42,172 nt of DNA from Lingula anatina (lineage: Eukaryota > Brachiopoda > Lingulata > Lingulida > Lingulidae): NCBI RefSeq assembly GCF_001039355.2, contig NW_019776088.1:74581-116752 (forward strand). Reading direction: 5' to 3'. Both the position numbers and the translations under genes were made by a program. Below, in pieces: positions 21,540 through 32,600 of the stretch. The notes beneath the pieces were generated by a model. It saw only the letters and a program-made list of their open reading frames with translations, had not been told where the DNA came from and made no database searches. The number at the start of each line of letters is the position of its first letter. Within the stretch, counting starts at the first letter, position 1.

Positions 21540-21960
21540 TGAAGAGTTGTGTAAGCCACAGATAGTACATACACGCTATCGAAAGCTAACAAAATACTCA
21601 CGGATTATAGAATTCGAGGGTTCGATCCCGTCCCGAGTCTTACTAGTCTTTCATAAACGGCACCTGCTATCTCCCCGCTTGGCACACAGCATCTAGGGGT
21701 TGAAGCAGGGGTAAAGTTCGTGGTCTGGCAAAGGGAATACTGTTCATTTGTTTACATTTACCATCTCATACGGCCGCTAGGCTGTATCCTCCCCAGGGAG
21801 GCGAGATTGCACCACTATGTAATGATCGGTTCTCTTACTGTTCTTATATGTATACTACGCATCGTAGTATCTATATATATTTCACACAACTGAACGATCT
21901 AACTACCTTGAGTTGCAAATAAACGCTATATAATAATAATAAGAAGAAGAAGAAGCAGAA
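21540..21960 (+). mobile_element. Probable tRNA-derived SINE with AAT-type tail
   Basis: GGGTTCGATCCCG near 21618-21630 is a good pol III B-box/T-arm motif. About 300 bp downstream, ATAAACGCTATATAATAATAATAAG ends in short A-rich repeats, typical of SINE/LINE 3' tails. The region is absent from the homologous place near 32590. A clear A-box is not seen, so the head may be degenerate and the 5' boundary is uncertain. Confidence 0.5.
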
Positions 21961-22559
21961 GAACATTTATATGCACAATATACATGTATAATACACAGAA
22001 AACGGAAAGTATAGTTTATCATTTTAGGGTTTAAATAAGATTTTAAACGGAATAAGACAAAACAGGCAAAAGTGAAAAGAAGAGTTACTTGTTAAATCAC
22101 TATGTTTTTAAATTGTACTTCACAATATAAAGCTATGGGATATGTTTTTACACGTATAAACTTCCTAAATTACAGCATAAACAAAAGGAAAAAAAACTGG
22201 TAAGTCTTAAATGAGGGAGGCAAGGCATTTATTGCATTTTTTTTATATTCAGCACTTTCCTTGTCTCTTAATACACTATTGTCATTTTGACAGACGGGAA
22301 ACACTGAGAGACAAACACCAGCTTTGGTATGAGTGAGATATATACGACATTTAACACTTACTGTATCAGATTTCAATCAGTGTGAACAAAGACTAATGTG
22401 AGTATGAGTCTGATCTTTATTTTGTGTTATTCCTCTTTATTTGAACTTGAAGAGATCACAAAGAAAAAAAAAATCCGAGAGTTTGAAATGAGCTGGTGTT
22501 TTTTTCGTTTCCTAGTCATTGTTTATTATTAAGGTTTCTCTATTCTACCGTCTCTTATA

Positions 22560-22961
22560 GTGGCGAAAACCTCAGCGATATATATCGTTTATTTACTGAA
22601 ATAGCCAATGAGTGTTGTTGACTTACCCTAAATACAGAACGGATGGGGGGAGGGTATTAAACGAATATGAGAGAGCTGATATGAAATAACTAGGGCAGTT
22701 CTTTGTTGCCTTTGTGTGTGCAAACAGCATTTTCGATACTCGTGACACGTAGGTCGACAAGGTTACACTGTAGATAAATCGACTGCACATAAAATCTCAT
22801 TGTCTACAATCAACGTATGAAGTGCAAAAAGTCCCTGCAGAAGACAGACAATGAAAAAGAAACTGCCAGCAGGAATTTTGGAATTTTAGCATTTCACAAA
22901 ACCCAAGAACAGTATTACAGTTGAATACAGTTTATAGGAAACTATAAACATCGACACAACT
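22560..22961 (+). promoter_or_regulatory. Conserved 5' flank of A2 (shared with A4)
   Basis: CGTTTATTTACTGAAATAGC, AGTGTTGTTGACTTACC, GAGAGAGCTGATAT and TGTGTGTGCAAACAGCATTTT recur in order at 33615-34027 before A4. The last 15 bp, AACATCGACACRACTATGG, is also kept at A3. Conservation up to the ATG supports this as promoter plus 5' UTR and fixes the start codon. No TATA box is obvious. Confidence 0.5.
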
Positions 22962-25549
22962 ATGGAAGACCGGCAAGATGACAGGACTGGTACGGGGCAG
23001 GCGAGAGAAGCGTCCGGGGTCAGATCTGGCGAGATCGTCACGTGGACTTATAGTGCGTTCGCCCACGGCCGGTTTTTGTTTCAGCTGTATACTTACGTCG
23101 CAGCAATACCGGGATGTTGTTGGGGGGATACCGGCTTGTGGAGCTGTTATTTACTTCGTCTATTGGCGACGTCGAGATACATGTACGTATTGTATCAGAC
23201 TATATACTAGCAACGTGCATTGTGTCAATTCTGTTGGTCATTAAGCCTTTATTGCATGTATCATCCTGATACCAAAATAAGTTTTTTCCTGCATCCTTGG
23301 ACATAATTTATTATGCCCATGCTGCATCTAATTATTCAATAATGCCTCTATCTTTGTGCTGATTTAAAACAAAAAATCCCTTGATTATGTAAAATATCAT
23401 TTATATTTCTTGTTGCATTGTTTAAACAAAGGCAACTCAAAGCTTTTATTGTGTATTTAAAACCTTTCTGTTTTGAGGTGTGTTAGCAATAGATATGAGC
23501 CGTAACTACTGATACATCCTTAAACAAGATGTTATCATGAAAATTGAGATAGTTGACCACAAGTCAATGGGCTACATTCCAGTACCGTCATTTTATTTTG
23601 AATGCTTTTCTATGGAGTTATCAGCCCCTCATTACATATTTTTCTTTAAAAAAGCATTCATTTGCGTAATCAACAATAAAATCTGAACTTAGAATTTTGA
23701 GAAAAATCGCCGAAAAAGTAGTACTAAATTGGCGTTAAGAAGGTAAAGGAGTAATTTGATAAAGCCGTTTTTCAATTTTTACCCCAAAACAATTATGTCG
23801 TCACACGTAAGATGGCACGTGTGTAAAAGTTAATTAATTAAGTCACCGAAGATTTATTTGTTATCCAAATGAATGTATAAATGTAAGGCAGTAAATTAGG
23901 AGTTGGCAAAGGCTAACAGTGTCCTTGAATAATTATCATCTATACAATTGTGTAGTTTGAATACATGCATCTAAGAACAGTTTAAGTTTGTATTTTCATC
24001 GAAAAGAATGATTATAATATCGAATAATGATATCATAAATCCAACATTTCAGATATATGGCTAAAACAACAGCTTCAACGTTGGGGGATAATTCCTGTTA
24101 ATACCGATGTAAGTTTTCAATGAAGTATGGACTTGTGTAAGGGCGTTATAACTTACATGTATTAATCAAAAATGAAATCAAAATTTAAATTAAAAAATCT
24201 AAAGGTCAAATGCAGTATTTAGAGGAGGGTTTTTGGCACTACTGCGTCTTACATGAATATCATCGTTGCAGTCTCATTGACCTTGTAATGTCAGAGTTTG
24301 TAATGTTGTGGTCTAGGTATAATATGGGAAGCCCATTTGGCTGTTATTATATTTATTACACATTATTTGCAGGTCCTCCTACAGGATTTGTCGAGAGTAT
24401 GGCATGACTTCACTACTCCAGTCAACAGGAGACCATGTGTAATGATTAGACTATCCACCATTACTGTTGGTTATAAAATTACAATAAATAAACACAAGAC
24501 TTGCCATTGTAATGCGATGCCTGTAGTCTCTTATTCGCTTTTTTCGCATATTCATCGTTTTACATGTACCTCGTTTTAGCACTAGCATCTATCGATTAAG
24601 ACATGCATTTCATGTATTGCAGAAATTTCTTTTGAAATGGGTCAATTGCTTTTACAGGAGGAAGATCTGTTGTCTATTCCTCCTCCCGAAGAAAACATAC
24701 AGAGAACATTCGTCGGTGTCTTGAGTTCTGAGACAGCTGACAAACTCAAGGCTATGTTCAGAAGAGACTTCTGTCCAGAGATCGTCCTTCTTAAGGAGGG
24801 TCACAAGTTACCACCAGAGTGTCGGCTTGTGATATGTTGTCTACCACAGAACATCAGACAAATGTATTTAGATGATGGCACGGTCTTTGCAACACTAATA
24901 ACAGACGCGGGATTAAGTCAAGGTGGGCATAAAATGCAGTTATGTTAAATATTTCGCTGCGTCTGTGGTTTTAATATACATATTTCAAGATATGTTTAAA
25001 ATCTTGCTCAAGGGCCCCAAATCTTTCCTGTTTTTGTAGGCAAACGGTGCCCTTTAACACAATTCTTATTTCAAGAGGGGGATATTGATGTGATATAATT
25101 TTCAGAAACCGAAGGGAGGGGCAGGACGCGCCTGACCGCCTCTAAATCCGCCACTGCTTATGGCAAATATTCCACTTCGCTGGTGGTTATAAAACCAAGT
25201 TGTACAAATATATTGGTCTTAAATTTGATAAAAAATGCATATTCATTAAAAAATTATAAACGCATGATATACATGTATGACATATTTGTGTTCTCCAGCA
25301 ATGGTGTTGATAATCATATTTGGAGAATGGGAGACACCCTTGGAAACCCAGTACGATGAAAATATCTACGGCAGCGTCCTCCTACAGGGCCAGAACCTTT
25401 ACACGAAAGGACACAGTCAGAGAGAGCAAACTCGTAGTGGAGTGTCTGAAAGCGTCGACTTGGTCACAGTGGGCGACCGCCCGAACACGTACCAACTGAG
25501 TGTTATGAAAAACTTCATTGAACGTGCCTTCAGTGAGACAATTCTATAG
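22962..25549 (+). CDS. Family A copy 2 (A2): predicted membrane-anchored alpha/beta-domain protein, five-exon set with one probable frameshift
   Basis: Coding exons by comparison with A4, A1 and A3: 22962-23182 (exons 1 and 2 fused, the intron reduced to about 13 readable bases), 24053-24108, 24658-24922 and 25299-25549. Junctions have GTACGT/GTAAGT/GTGGGC donors and CAG acceptors, and phases 1, 0 and 1 agree with the other copies. The protein would be about 263 residues: a polar N-terminus (DDRTGTGQ), a hydrophobic stretch around YVAAIPGCCW and ACGAVIYFVYW, a basic linker WRRR...WLKQQLQRWG, then EEDLLSIPPPEENIQRTFVG, CRLVICCLPQNIR, AMVLIIIFGEW and SVDLVTVG. The frame breaks in a six-G run near 23132-23137; one G fewer restores homology with A4. 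Either a sequencing error or a recent null. Family unrecognised. Function unknown; a cytosolic domain behind a membrane anchor is inference. Confidence 0.7.
25005..25160. mobile_element. MITE fragment in intron 4 of A2
   Basis: Matches 230-425 in the same intron of A1 (AAGAGGGGGATATTGATGTG, TTTTCAGAAACCGAAGGGAG, ending AATCCGCCACTGCTTATG). Shared position shows insertion before duplication. Confidence 0.5.
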
Positions 25550-25875
25550 AGCACTTAATGTAATTTTGAAACTGTTCAACATTATATTGAATGACACTGT
25601 TTGCCAATTCAAGAAAAGATGGACTGTGAAATTATTTTTCATCAATAGACAGGTACAACAACGTTTTTCCCTTTTCTTCATGGAAAATTCACTGTCCAAA
25701 TTGTCAGATTAAAAAATTGGTACAGAGACAGTTATATCTAAAACAATTTAAGACTGAAAACTTTTAATCTTTTTTATATGCAGTACTATTCTTGTCTTCT
25801 GGAACAGTAGTGATTTTTATTAAAAAATGCTAACCATTGAGAGACAAACTTCATTTATGTCAATTATGTGACTGC

Positions 25876-26067
25876 AGGGGCGGAATCAGGATTATTTGAA
25901 GGGTGTGGGTGGTCCGCGGATGAGAAGTCTACCCTCCCCCCCCCTTTGACGTGGGGTTCGAGGCCCGAAAAATTTTGGTGTTTTAGAGGGCAAAACATGC
26001 CATTTTTACGGTTTAGAACTATGATTCAGCTAGGACCCCCCTGACCCCCCATCCAAATCCGCCACTG
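25876..26067. mobile_element. MITE of the CAGGGGCGGA family, about 190 bp
   Basis: Starts CAGGGGCGGAATCAGGATTA and ends AAATCCGCCACTG, an imperfect inverted repeat (CAGTGGCGGATTT). It lies downstream of A2. A target duplication is not clear. Confidence 0.6.
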
Positions 26068-27013
26068 ATATAACACCAGTTCAATTATAAAATGATAAGA
26101 TATTCTCAAAAAAGCGACTTAAATAACCAGTTAATTAAAAAAAAATTAAAGCGACACATAATTTTAAACCAATAAGAAGCCACAAAACGCCCTGCGTACC
26201 TTCTCCATTAGGTATGTAAGGATTTTATTTTTAGTTATTGGAGACACGCCAGCGAGATACATGTACGCATGGTGCTGGCAGCGATATGAAATCTCTGAAA
26301 TCAGGTTTATCTACTGATGTGATACGACAACAAGATAATAATCAGCCCCATGACATTCAAACAATACAATTATCAAAACATCAGGAGAATTATAGAGAAC
26401 TTGTTTTAATTTTTCAACATGACATCACAGTCTAAGATGAGAGTCCCGCTGGGTATTTTCGTTAACCGTGAAAGCCACATTTTATTTCTTGAGATACCTG
26501 AAATGTTCATTTCATTTAGCGTGATCCGAGAAGCACCCTATTCCCGTGACACGTGAATGCGCCTTTTCATTCTTCGCCCTTCGTAAAACAAAGTCATTAT
26601 ATCCAGTTATTCGTGACTTTCAGGATTTTCGACTCAATTATCAGCGAGATATGGATGCAGTTTTATTTACTGGGATCTGTTAATTGATGATTTTATTTCT
26701 CGTGAACTGTGATCACTATCCCCCCAGTGGGACCCTCTGACATAAACTAAGTAAGCCATCCTTTTACCTATCATGACACTGCAGATACGCTTATCGTAAA
26801 AACCTAAGTATAGTCACATATCAAGCTGTCTATGAGTAATTCTGATTTGGTGACATTTGGTTGACATCTGAAATGATAATCCATTGAATAACACTGTAAT
26901 CGGCTTTAGATAGAAAACGATTGAAATAACTGTTATGAGATTTTTGTCAGTTAGTATCGATATATAAATATGCCAATCCAAAGACCATACTGCTTCGGCA
27001 ACACACTATTTAC
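26068..27013. other. No gene seen between the two MITEs
   Basis: A 65-residue frame at 26238-26435 has no recognisable content or splice context. The sequence is otherwise single-copy in this window. Confidence 0.45.
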
Positions 27014-27255
27014 AGGGGCGAATCCAGGATTATTTGAAAGGGGGGAGGGGGGGGGGTCAGCGGATGCAGAGCCTGGGGTTTGGGACCCGGTGAAGGAACC
27101 CGAATAATTTTGGTATTTTATAGTACCGTTAAGAACTATGATTCAGCTTGCCAAAATTCTAATTTCAAGAGGGGACCATTGGTATGATTTTTTTTTTCAG
27201 ATATCGAAGGTGGTGTCAGGAACCCCCTGAACCCCCCTAAATCCTCTATTGGCCT
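27014..27255. mobile_element. MITE of the CAGGGGCGGA family, second full-length copy
   Basis: Starts CAGGGGCGAATCCAGGATTA, contains the TTCTAATTTCAAGAGGGG motif shared with the A-intron fragments, and ends CCTAAATCCTCTATTG, a decayed ATCCGCCACTG terminus. Confidence 0.6.
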
Positions 27256-27302
27256 TTGTGTGTGTGTGTGGGGGGGGGGTATGTATGTGTGTGTGTGTAT
27301 TT

Positions 27303-27339
<37 letters not shown>

Positions 27340-27360
27340 AAAGAGAGAGAGAGAGAGAGT
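27255..27360. repeat. (GT)n/(GA)n compound microsatellite
   Basis: GT tracts interrupted by a poly-G run, followed by GAGAGAGA. Confidence 0.92.
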
Positions 27361-27761
27361 TTATCAAGTAAATGGAATAAAAAAGCGCCTCCAAGATACA
27401 ATATGTATCATTTACGGTACAATAAACATTGACATAATTATTCCTTCTTTATCTGTGATAATCTTCAAAATCTTGAAATGTATTCTCGCTTGAATAAATA
27501 ATAGCAATGAGATGGGAATTTTATTGTTAAAGGGAAAATATTTCTATAATAAGTGACTATAGATTAACGGGTTTCAAACCAAGAGATTTTCCTGTTAGAC
27601 CCTTTGTTACCATTGTGAGTTAAATCATTAGATAGTGAAATAATATGTGCCTTCTTTTGTTTCCCTGGCCTCGTTCCATTACTCTATATACTACTATTCA
27701 AGCCAAACAGGGAATATTTCATCAAAAGGTTTACATAGTGCTGATGTCCAAACAAGTGTGC

Positions 27762-27809
<48 letters not shown>

Positions 27810-28059
27810 TTGAGTGAACGAAATTCCTAATACGATATACCATCTGCGCATAATCGACTGCCTTTCAGAAACTAAGTAGGACTCGAAAAAATTCCCAGGA
27901 AATGATTCAATGAGATATAATAGAAGAGAAACTGGCACTGCAACTATTAACTCTTTACCACATATTCCACTAAGGTAGTAGCCTAATTTCATAACACCAA
28001 GAGTAGTTCTGCACTTGAGCTGAGTACAGTCTCCCCTCAATCTAAACATCGGCACAACT
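27361..28059. other. No gene; dispersed repeat, (ATT)n tract and A3 upstream sequence
   Basis: 27480-27600 is the inverted partner of the palindrome-loop repeat at 13048-13150. 27764-27811 is an (ATT)n microsatellite with CATT variants. The last 55 bp or so resemble the 5' UTR of A2/A4 (AGTACAGT, AACATCGGCACAACTATGG). Confidence 0.55.
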
Positions 28060-29945
28060 ATGGGAGACCAGGTGGATAATGTTGAAGAAGATAAGCTGAC
28101 TGAGGAAGAGATGATTGAGGAAGATTTTGTGAAGGTTATGTTTGTATTTTCTTTGTGTTCGGAAAGTAGGTTTCAGAAGCGTATTACCTTCCTCACGAAA
28201 TTATATGCTGCCATACAACTGCTATGTACAGATACGGTGTACATTATATATTGGAGACATTCTTTTTTATTATTTTACTTTATTATTTTTTAAACTAAGA
28301 TTTGAATTATTGGAAGGGGAGGAAAGAAGGATGTACTATCTAACAGCGACATTTCTAGCTGTTACTTAATGAGACCAAATTCTTCGTCCAATTTTGTAAT
28401 AGCTCGAAGGACCCCTGGTAGAGAACAAGACGTGGTCCATCAAAGGCCATGGGTGGGGCACGTGTCCGATGACTTCCCTCACCCAACTCCTCCCCACGGG
28501 TACTTATACGATGCGGGCTATTATCTGTGGGCGTTGTTGATGTTGTGCTCTTATAATATCAACTTATTTTATAAAATGGTCTAGGTATATATAATGGAAA
28601 ATATTTACTGGCTATTTTATACAATAGGTTAAAAGCCCTGGCCCGACTGCAAAAGTGGACGAACCTTCCCACATACCGAAGGGTGGGGTTTCATCTTTGG
28701 GTATTTGTACGTATTCTAAGAAAATATTGTTGCAGCGTGCTTTTTTATCACTTAAATAATGCTTTTTTTTTAACGAATATCACCTATAAAATTGTGTAAT
28801 AACGTTTATTGATTATCAGAAGGACAGCTTGTTGTTTGTATTTCCATAGGAAAATATAAGGTTATTACATAATAACATCAGATTACCGTATTTCAGTCGA
28901 AAGGGTAGGCCTACATGTAGGCCTACAAAGCATCTACCAAAAGTTGAAGCCAGGCACTTTTAATGTAAATTATGAAGGAAGCATGAACTTATACTAGTTT
29001 GCATTTGATTACTTACCGAAAAATTACAATACAGTGTAGCTAGGTTGCAGTATTTATAAATATTTTTCGCAATACTATACTTCTACACTACTATACACTA
29101 CTTGTTGGAATTTAGCACAAGCTAATAAGGTGTAAGACATGTGTCTTCCAAATGTATATTTAAGAATGAGTTAAAATACTTTTAATTTACAGGAGGAAGA
29201 TTTGATGGCTATTCCTCGTCCTGACGAAAACATACAGAGAACATTCGTCGGTGTTTTGAGTTCTGAGACAGCAAACTAACTCCAGGCTATGTTCAGAAAG
29301 AACTTCTGCCCAGAGATCGTCCCTCTCACCAGGGACCCCGTGTTACCACCAGAGTGCCAGCTCGTGATCTGTTGTCTAGCAAAGAACACCGGGCGAATGT
29401 ACTTGAGTAGTAGCAAGGTATTCACCAAACTTATAGAAGACGCTGGAGCCTTACAAGGTGGGTGTTTATGTTTATGTCTCTGCACTCGCGGTTACATGTA
29501 GAAGACTGAGCAATAGGAATACTAATGATGGAATAATTTCTAAACCTTTATAAGAATAGCAAATCGCTTGTGTTGTGTTCAGTATTTTATTTTGAACTAA
29601 GTATTGCATGTTGCTTGTCTTACAGCAATGGTGTTGATAATCATATTCGGAGAAAAGAAGACACCTAATAGGGAAAAGCTGAACGATGAAAAAATCTACG
29701 ACATCGTCTTACGACAGGGCCAGGAGCTATACATGAAAGGACGAAGTCAGACGTCGCCGTTGGACCACCCTTGCTAAGACAACCCCGGTACAACAGAGAA
29801 CGGAGACGGTTTGTCTGAAAACATCGCCTTGGTCACAGTGGACAGCCGTCCATCTAAGTTCCAACTGGAGTTTATGAAAAAGTTTGTTGAACGTGCCTTT
29901 ACTGACACTAGGGTGTCAGATGAATCTGTAGATCACCAACTCTAA
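28060..29945 (+). pseudogene. Family A copy 3 (A3), inactivated by two in-frame stops
   Basis: An acidic first exon starts at 28060 (MGDQVDNVEEDKLTEEEM), after the same pre-ATG sequence as A2 and A4. The domain exons are 29193-29457 (265 nt, the A2 length exactly) and 29626-29945, with conserved acceptors (TTTACAG, TTACAG) and donor CAAG|GTGGG. TAA at 29277-29279 replaces the lysine codon of A2 (ETADKL versus ETAN-stop-L), and TAA at 29775-29777 interrupts the last exon; both lie in the frame supported by homology. The end has an extension, TDTRVSDESVDHQL, not used in A1 or A2. Exons for the membrane segment are not recognisable between 28140 and 29190; a hydrophobic frame at 28495-28584 could be a replacement but lacks matching junctions. 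Confidence 0.75.
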
Positions 29946-30230
29946 TTTTCAAACTTTTCTACGAAATCGGTCAAAAAAATAGAAGAAGGACTGAAATCAG
30001 TCATCTAAAATCTACTGAAAAATTTAAAAACATAAACAAAAACATAAACTGGTAATCCCACCTGCCGCTGCTTCTGTCTATTGCCACAGGTATATGAGAA
30101 GAATTCAGGATTAAAAAGCTCAATATTAACCTGTGCTGTATACAAAAATCAAGAATAAATTGCAACAAAAAGCAATTATCAGGTTATAATAGGTTATAAT
30201 GCACTAGTTAAAAATCTTGTTAAATATGCC
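29946..30230. repeat. A-to-B spacer of unit 4, shortened
   Basis: Sequence after A3 (AAAAACATAAACAAAAAC, CCACAGG, CAATATTAACC, GCTGTATA) matches 1395-1505 after A1, then passes within about 100 bp into B-intron sequence (30228 onward). The part that in unit 1 holds the B promoter and exon 1 has been deleted. Confidence 0.65.
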
Positions 30231-30635
30231 ACCCGTACTAATGTCAGACGAATTCCAAATAATCGTTCATTATTACTGTTTTGTCCATCTTGTTTTGAAA
30301 TATATCTCCCTCAAATCACTAAACAACGGACAGAGTAGTAGAAAGTGTATCTCATTTTCTATAGTATAAACTTTATGAGTTAAACAATATGGACAAAATC
30401 TACTGTCTTTTCCTATATTTATGTGACTTCTTTTCTCAATCATGAGACTGTTGGTTCAGCAGCGGATATCTGATAACGTACGTTTCTGTATATAAAACAA
30501 TGGCAATGACAAATAACTTTCTGGATTTAAAACAGTTTTGTAAAGTTTCGTATGATTATCACTTTGATGATGTGTATATATCAGCAAATATTTTTGTAAT
30601 GCACAGTCTGTCACTCGTGTCGTAAATTGGTTAAT

Positions 30636-30887
30636 TTACTCAGTAGCATCTTCTAACTCGTCCGCGATCCAGGCAAAGCCGAAACAGGACTGGAAAAGGT
30701 GTTTTATATGGGTCGCCCACGTCGTCCTTCCTGCTGAGTCCAACTGACGCAGTAAAATATAGCACTTTCTTGGGTATCTCCCCAATCTTGTCCAATACTT
30801 GACACACCTGGATATAAAGGTTACATATAACGTTATTCTCCCACATTCACTGAGCGCCATAAGACTTGTAAGTTTTGGTTCAAACAC
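30636..30887 (-). pseudogene. Antisense retrotransposon-derived frame in the B3 intron remnant
   Basis: Encodes CVKYWTRLGRYPRKC, CYILLRQLDSAGRTTWATHI and FGFAWIADELEDATE; the most complete of the three copies in the middle (it keeps GRTTWATHIKHL). Lies between 30228-30620 intron-like sequence and the B3 exon. Confidence 0.5.
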
Positions 30888-31055
30888 GCTACACGTTTGA
30901 AGAGCCGTGAATTTTGGAGTACTGGTGGAAACTCATATTTCACCTCTTTGACTCTCTCGGTGTTCTATGCATGTTGTAATTTATACACACAGATGCTTTC
31001 AATTACGATAGTTGTTATCTTCTTTTTAATAGACGAAAGAACTTTTGTATTTCAG

Positions 31056-31359
31056 AGTTTAACCTTTTTGGTATTCTATCTAAAGGAGACCATCTGACTC
31101 GAAAGACCAAAGACAGATATGACAAGTTTGCCAAAGTGTTGCACGCAGTCGTGACCCCTTACAAGGTTCTGGTTATAGCTAATTACTGTATAACTTACAA
31201 CATGGAAAGGCAGAAAAGACATAGACGGTCCTATTCTTGCATTCTTATTACTGTAGTGCCATTTATAGTGATTCACTTTCGACATGGAAAGACAGAAAAA
31301 ACATAGACGGTCGTATTCTTGCATTCCCTGCCGAAATCAGCAGATCAGAATATGACTAA
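31056..31359 (+). pseudogene. IFI44-like pseudogene B3: exon 2 with internal duplication
   Basis: After TTTCAG (31050-31055) the exon reads FNLFGILSKGDHLTRKTKD and YKVLVIANYC, then is broken by a tandem duplication of about 85 bp: AACATGGAAAGGCAGAAAAG at about 31198 and CGACATGGAAAGACAGAAAA at about 31280 are the two copies. This shifts the frame and gives a TAG soon after. The original end SRSEYD-TAA is still readable at 31340-31359 in the right frame. No first exon is found. Confidence 0.8.
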
Positions 31360-32100
31360 GACAAGATCAACTGAATCATTTGCCAACAAATAATCTAACG
31401 TACACACAAAAGAAACACAGTCTTGAATTAAACACGCGTTATTTTCATTTTAAATGGAGATATTCAATATCAAAATCGTTACACTACTACAATTTCTTAT
31501 GCTTATACAAGTTCTGGTAATAGAATTCGAAATACGAAATAGGCTGGAAATTATAATGATAATTATTTTTTAATGCTAAGCATTTAAAAATATCTATAAA
31601 GGTTCTTTTGTATTGACATTGTTTTTCGTTTGGACGAGGTTGAGTGATCAGGAAAGGCACAATATAATCAATATACAAGTTTCCACAATAAAAATTAGTT
31701 TTTGAGATGATAAGCATGTAAAAATAAATTAAAATTCATTGTTTTCACTCAATCCTAAATCTTTGTGTTCACTCAATCGCATAATAAGGAATTTGCAATG
31801 CGATTAAATCTATACTGAAGTTCCTTGTTACGCGGTCAAGTAATCAGTACCGGCTCAGTATAACCAATATACAATTTTAAAAAAAGTTCTGAATAAGAAA
31901 TAGGGTGGAAATTAGTTTTTGAAATGATAAGCATTTTAGAAAAAATAAAAAAAAAAGATTATTGTATTGCATGTTTTCGTCTTGGACGCATTGAACGAAT
32001 TGTTCGTTCCGTTTCCGTGTACGTGTACCTGCATGTGTAACTTGTTTTATGAGTTAGGCTTGCTTGAAAATAAAGATATTTTTATTAATAGTATACATGT
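31360..32100. repeat. 3' flank of B3 without insertions (empty-site reference)
   Basis: Aligns with the B1 and B2 3' flanks but lacks both the 412-bp MITE (site near 31845) and the Tc1 element (site near 31812). Continues to TTGGACGCATTGAACGAATTG, which matches about 6067 and 19926. Confidence 0.75.
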
Positions 32101-32189
32101 GCCCTGTTTGAAGCTCGAAGTCGAAAAACATCAAGAAACTCAGCTGTAAGCTGGAGAAATTTCCCCTGTTTATAATGCAGATACGTGTA

Positions 32190-32600
32190 CGCATAAACCA
32201 GTGAACGTTTGAAGGCGTTTCTTATATTGTAATGGTACATGCATTTATTATATGTGCTGCAAGTAAACTAGCTTATATAGCGAACATACTAGTAGGCCCT
32301 TATGTACAAGAAAAATTTGTGGGGGGTGGGGATGGGAGTGGGGTGGGGAACTGTTATTGAGAAGGGGTTACGCGAATTCAGCTTCTTGATCAAATTCACC
32401 TGTGAAGATTTTTGCTCAGCGGAAAATGTTGGCCACATAAAAATAGTTGATCACGTTGCGCCCCCCTCCCACCCACAAAAAAGAAAGGAAGAAAGAAGAA
32501 TATGGTTATACAGCATACCGTGCCATCTTTACCCGAAATTAATGATATGTGATATAGATTCAACCCGTGCCCCCACTTAAGTGTCCATTAACACTGGTGT
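32190..32600. repeat. Segmental repeat matching 21095-21480
   Basis: Same motif order as upstream of A2, with small insertions such as AGTAGGCCC. Confidence 0.75.

Noticed and set aside
24210-24579. Frames of 65 and 80 residues between A2 exons 3 and 4
   Set aside because: They fall in the intron; no homologous exon exists in A4 and the phases of exons 3 and 4 join without them. An extra exon starting at 24375 after TTTGCAG was considered but soon reaches a stop.
27197-27394. His/Thr-rich 65-residue frame
   Set aside because: Encoded by the antisense of the (GT)n tract.
27684-28055. 123-residue - strand frame with Asn/Asp run
   Set aside because: The run comes from an (ATT)n microsatellite; it overlaps the A3 5' flank and no splice or domain evidence supports it.
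28369-28584. Frame with a hydrophobic C-terminus as a possible A3 membrane exon
   Set aside because: No sequence match to the A4 or A2 membrane exon and no conserved donor or acceptor, so it was not added to the A3 model.
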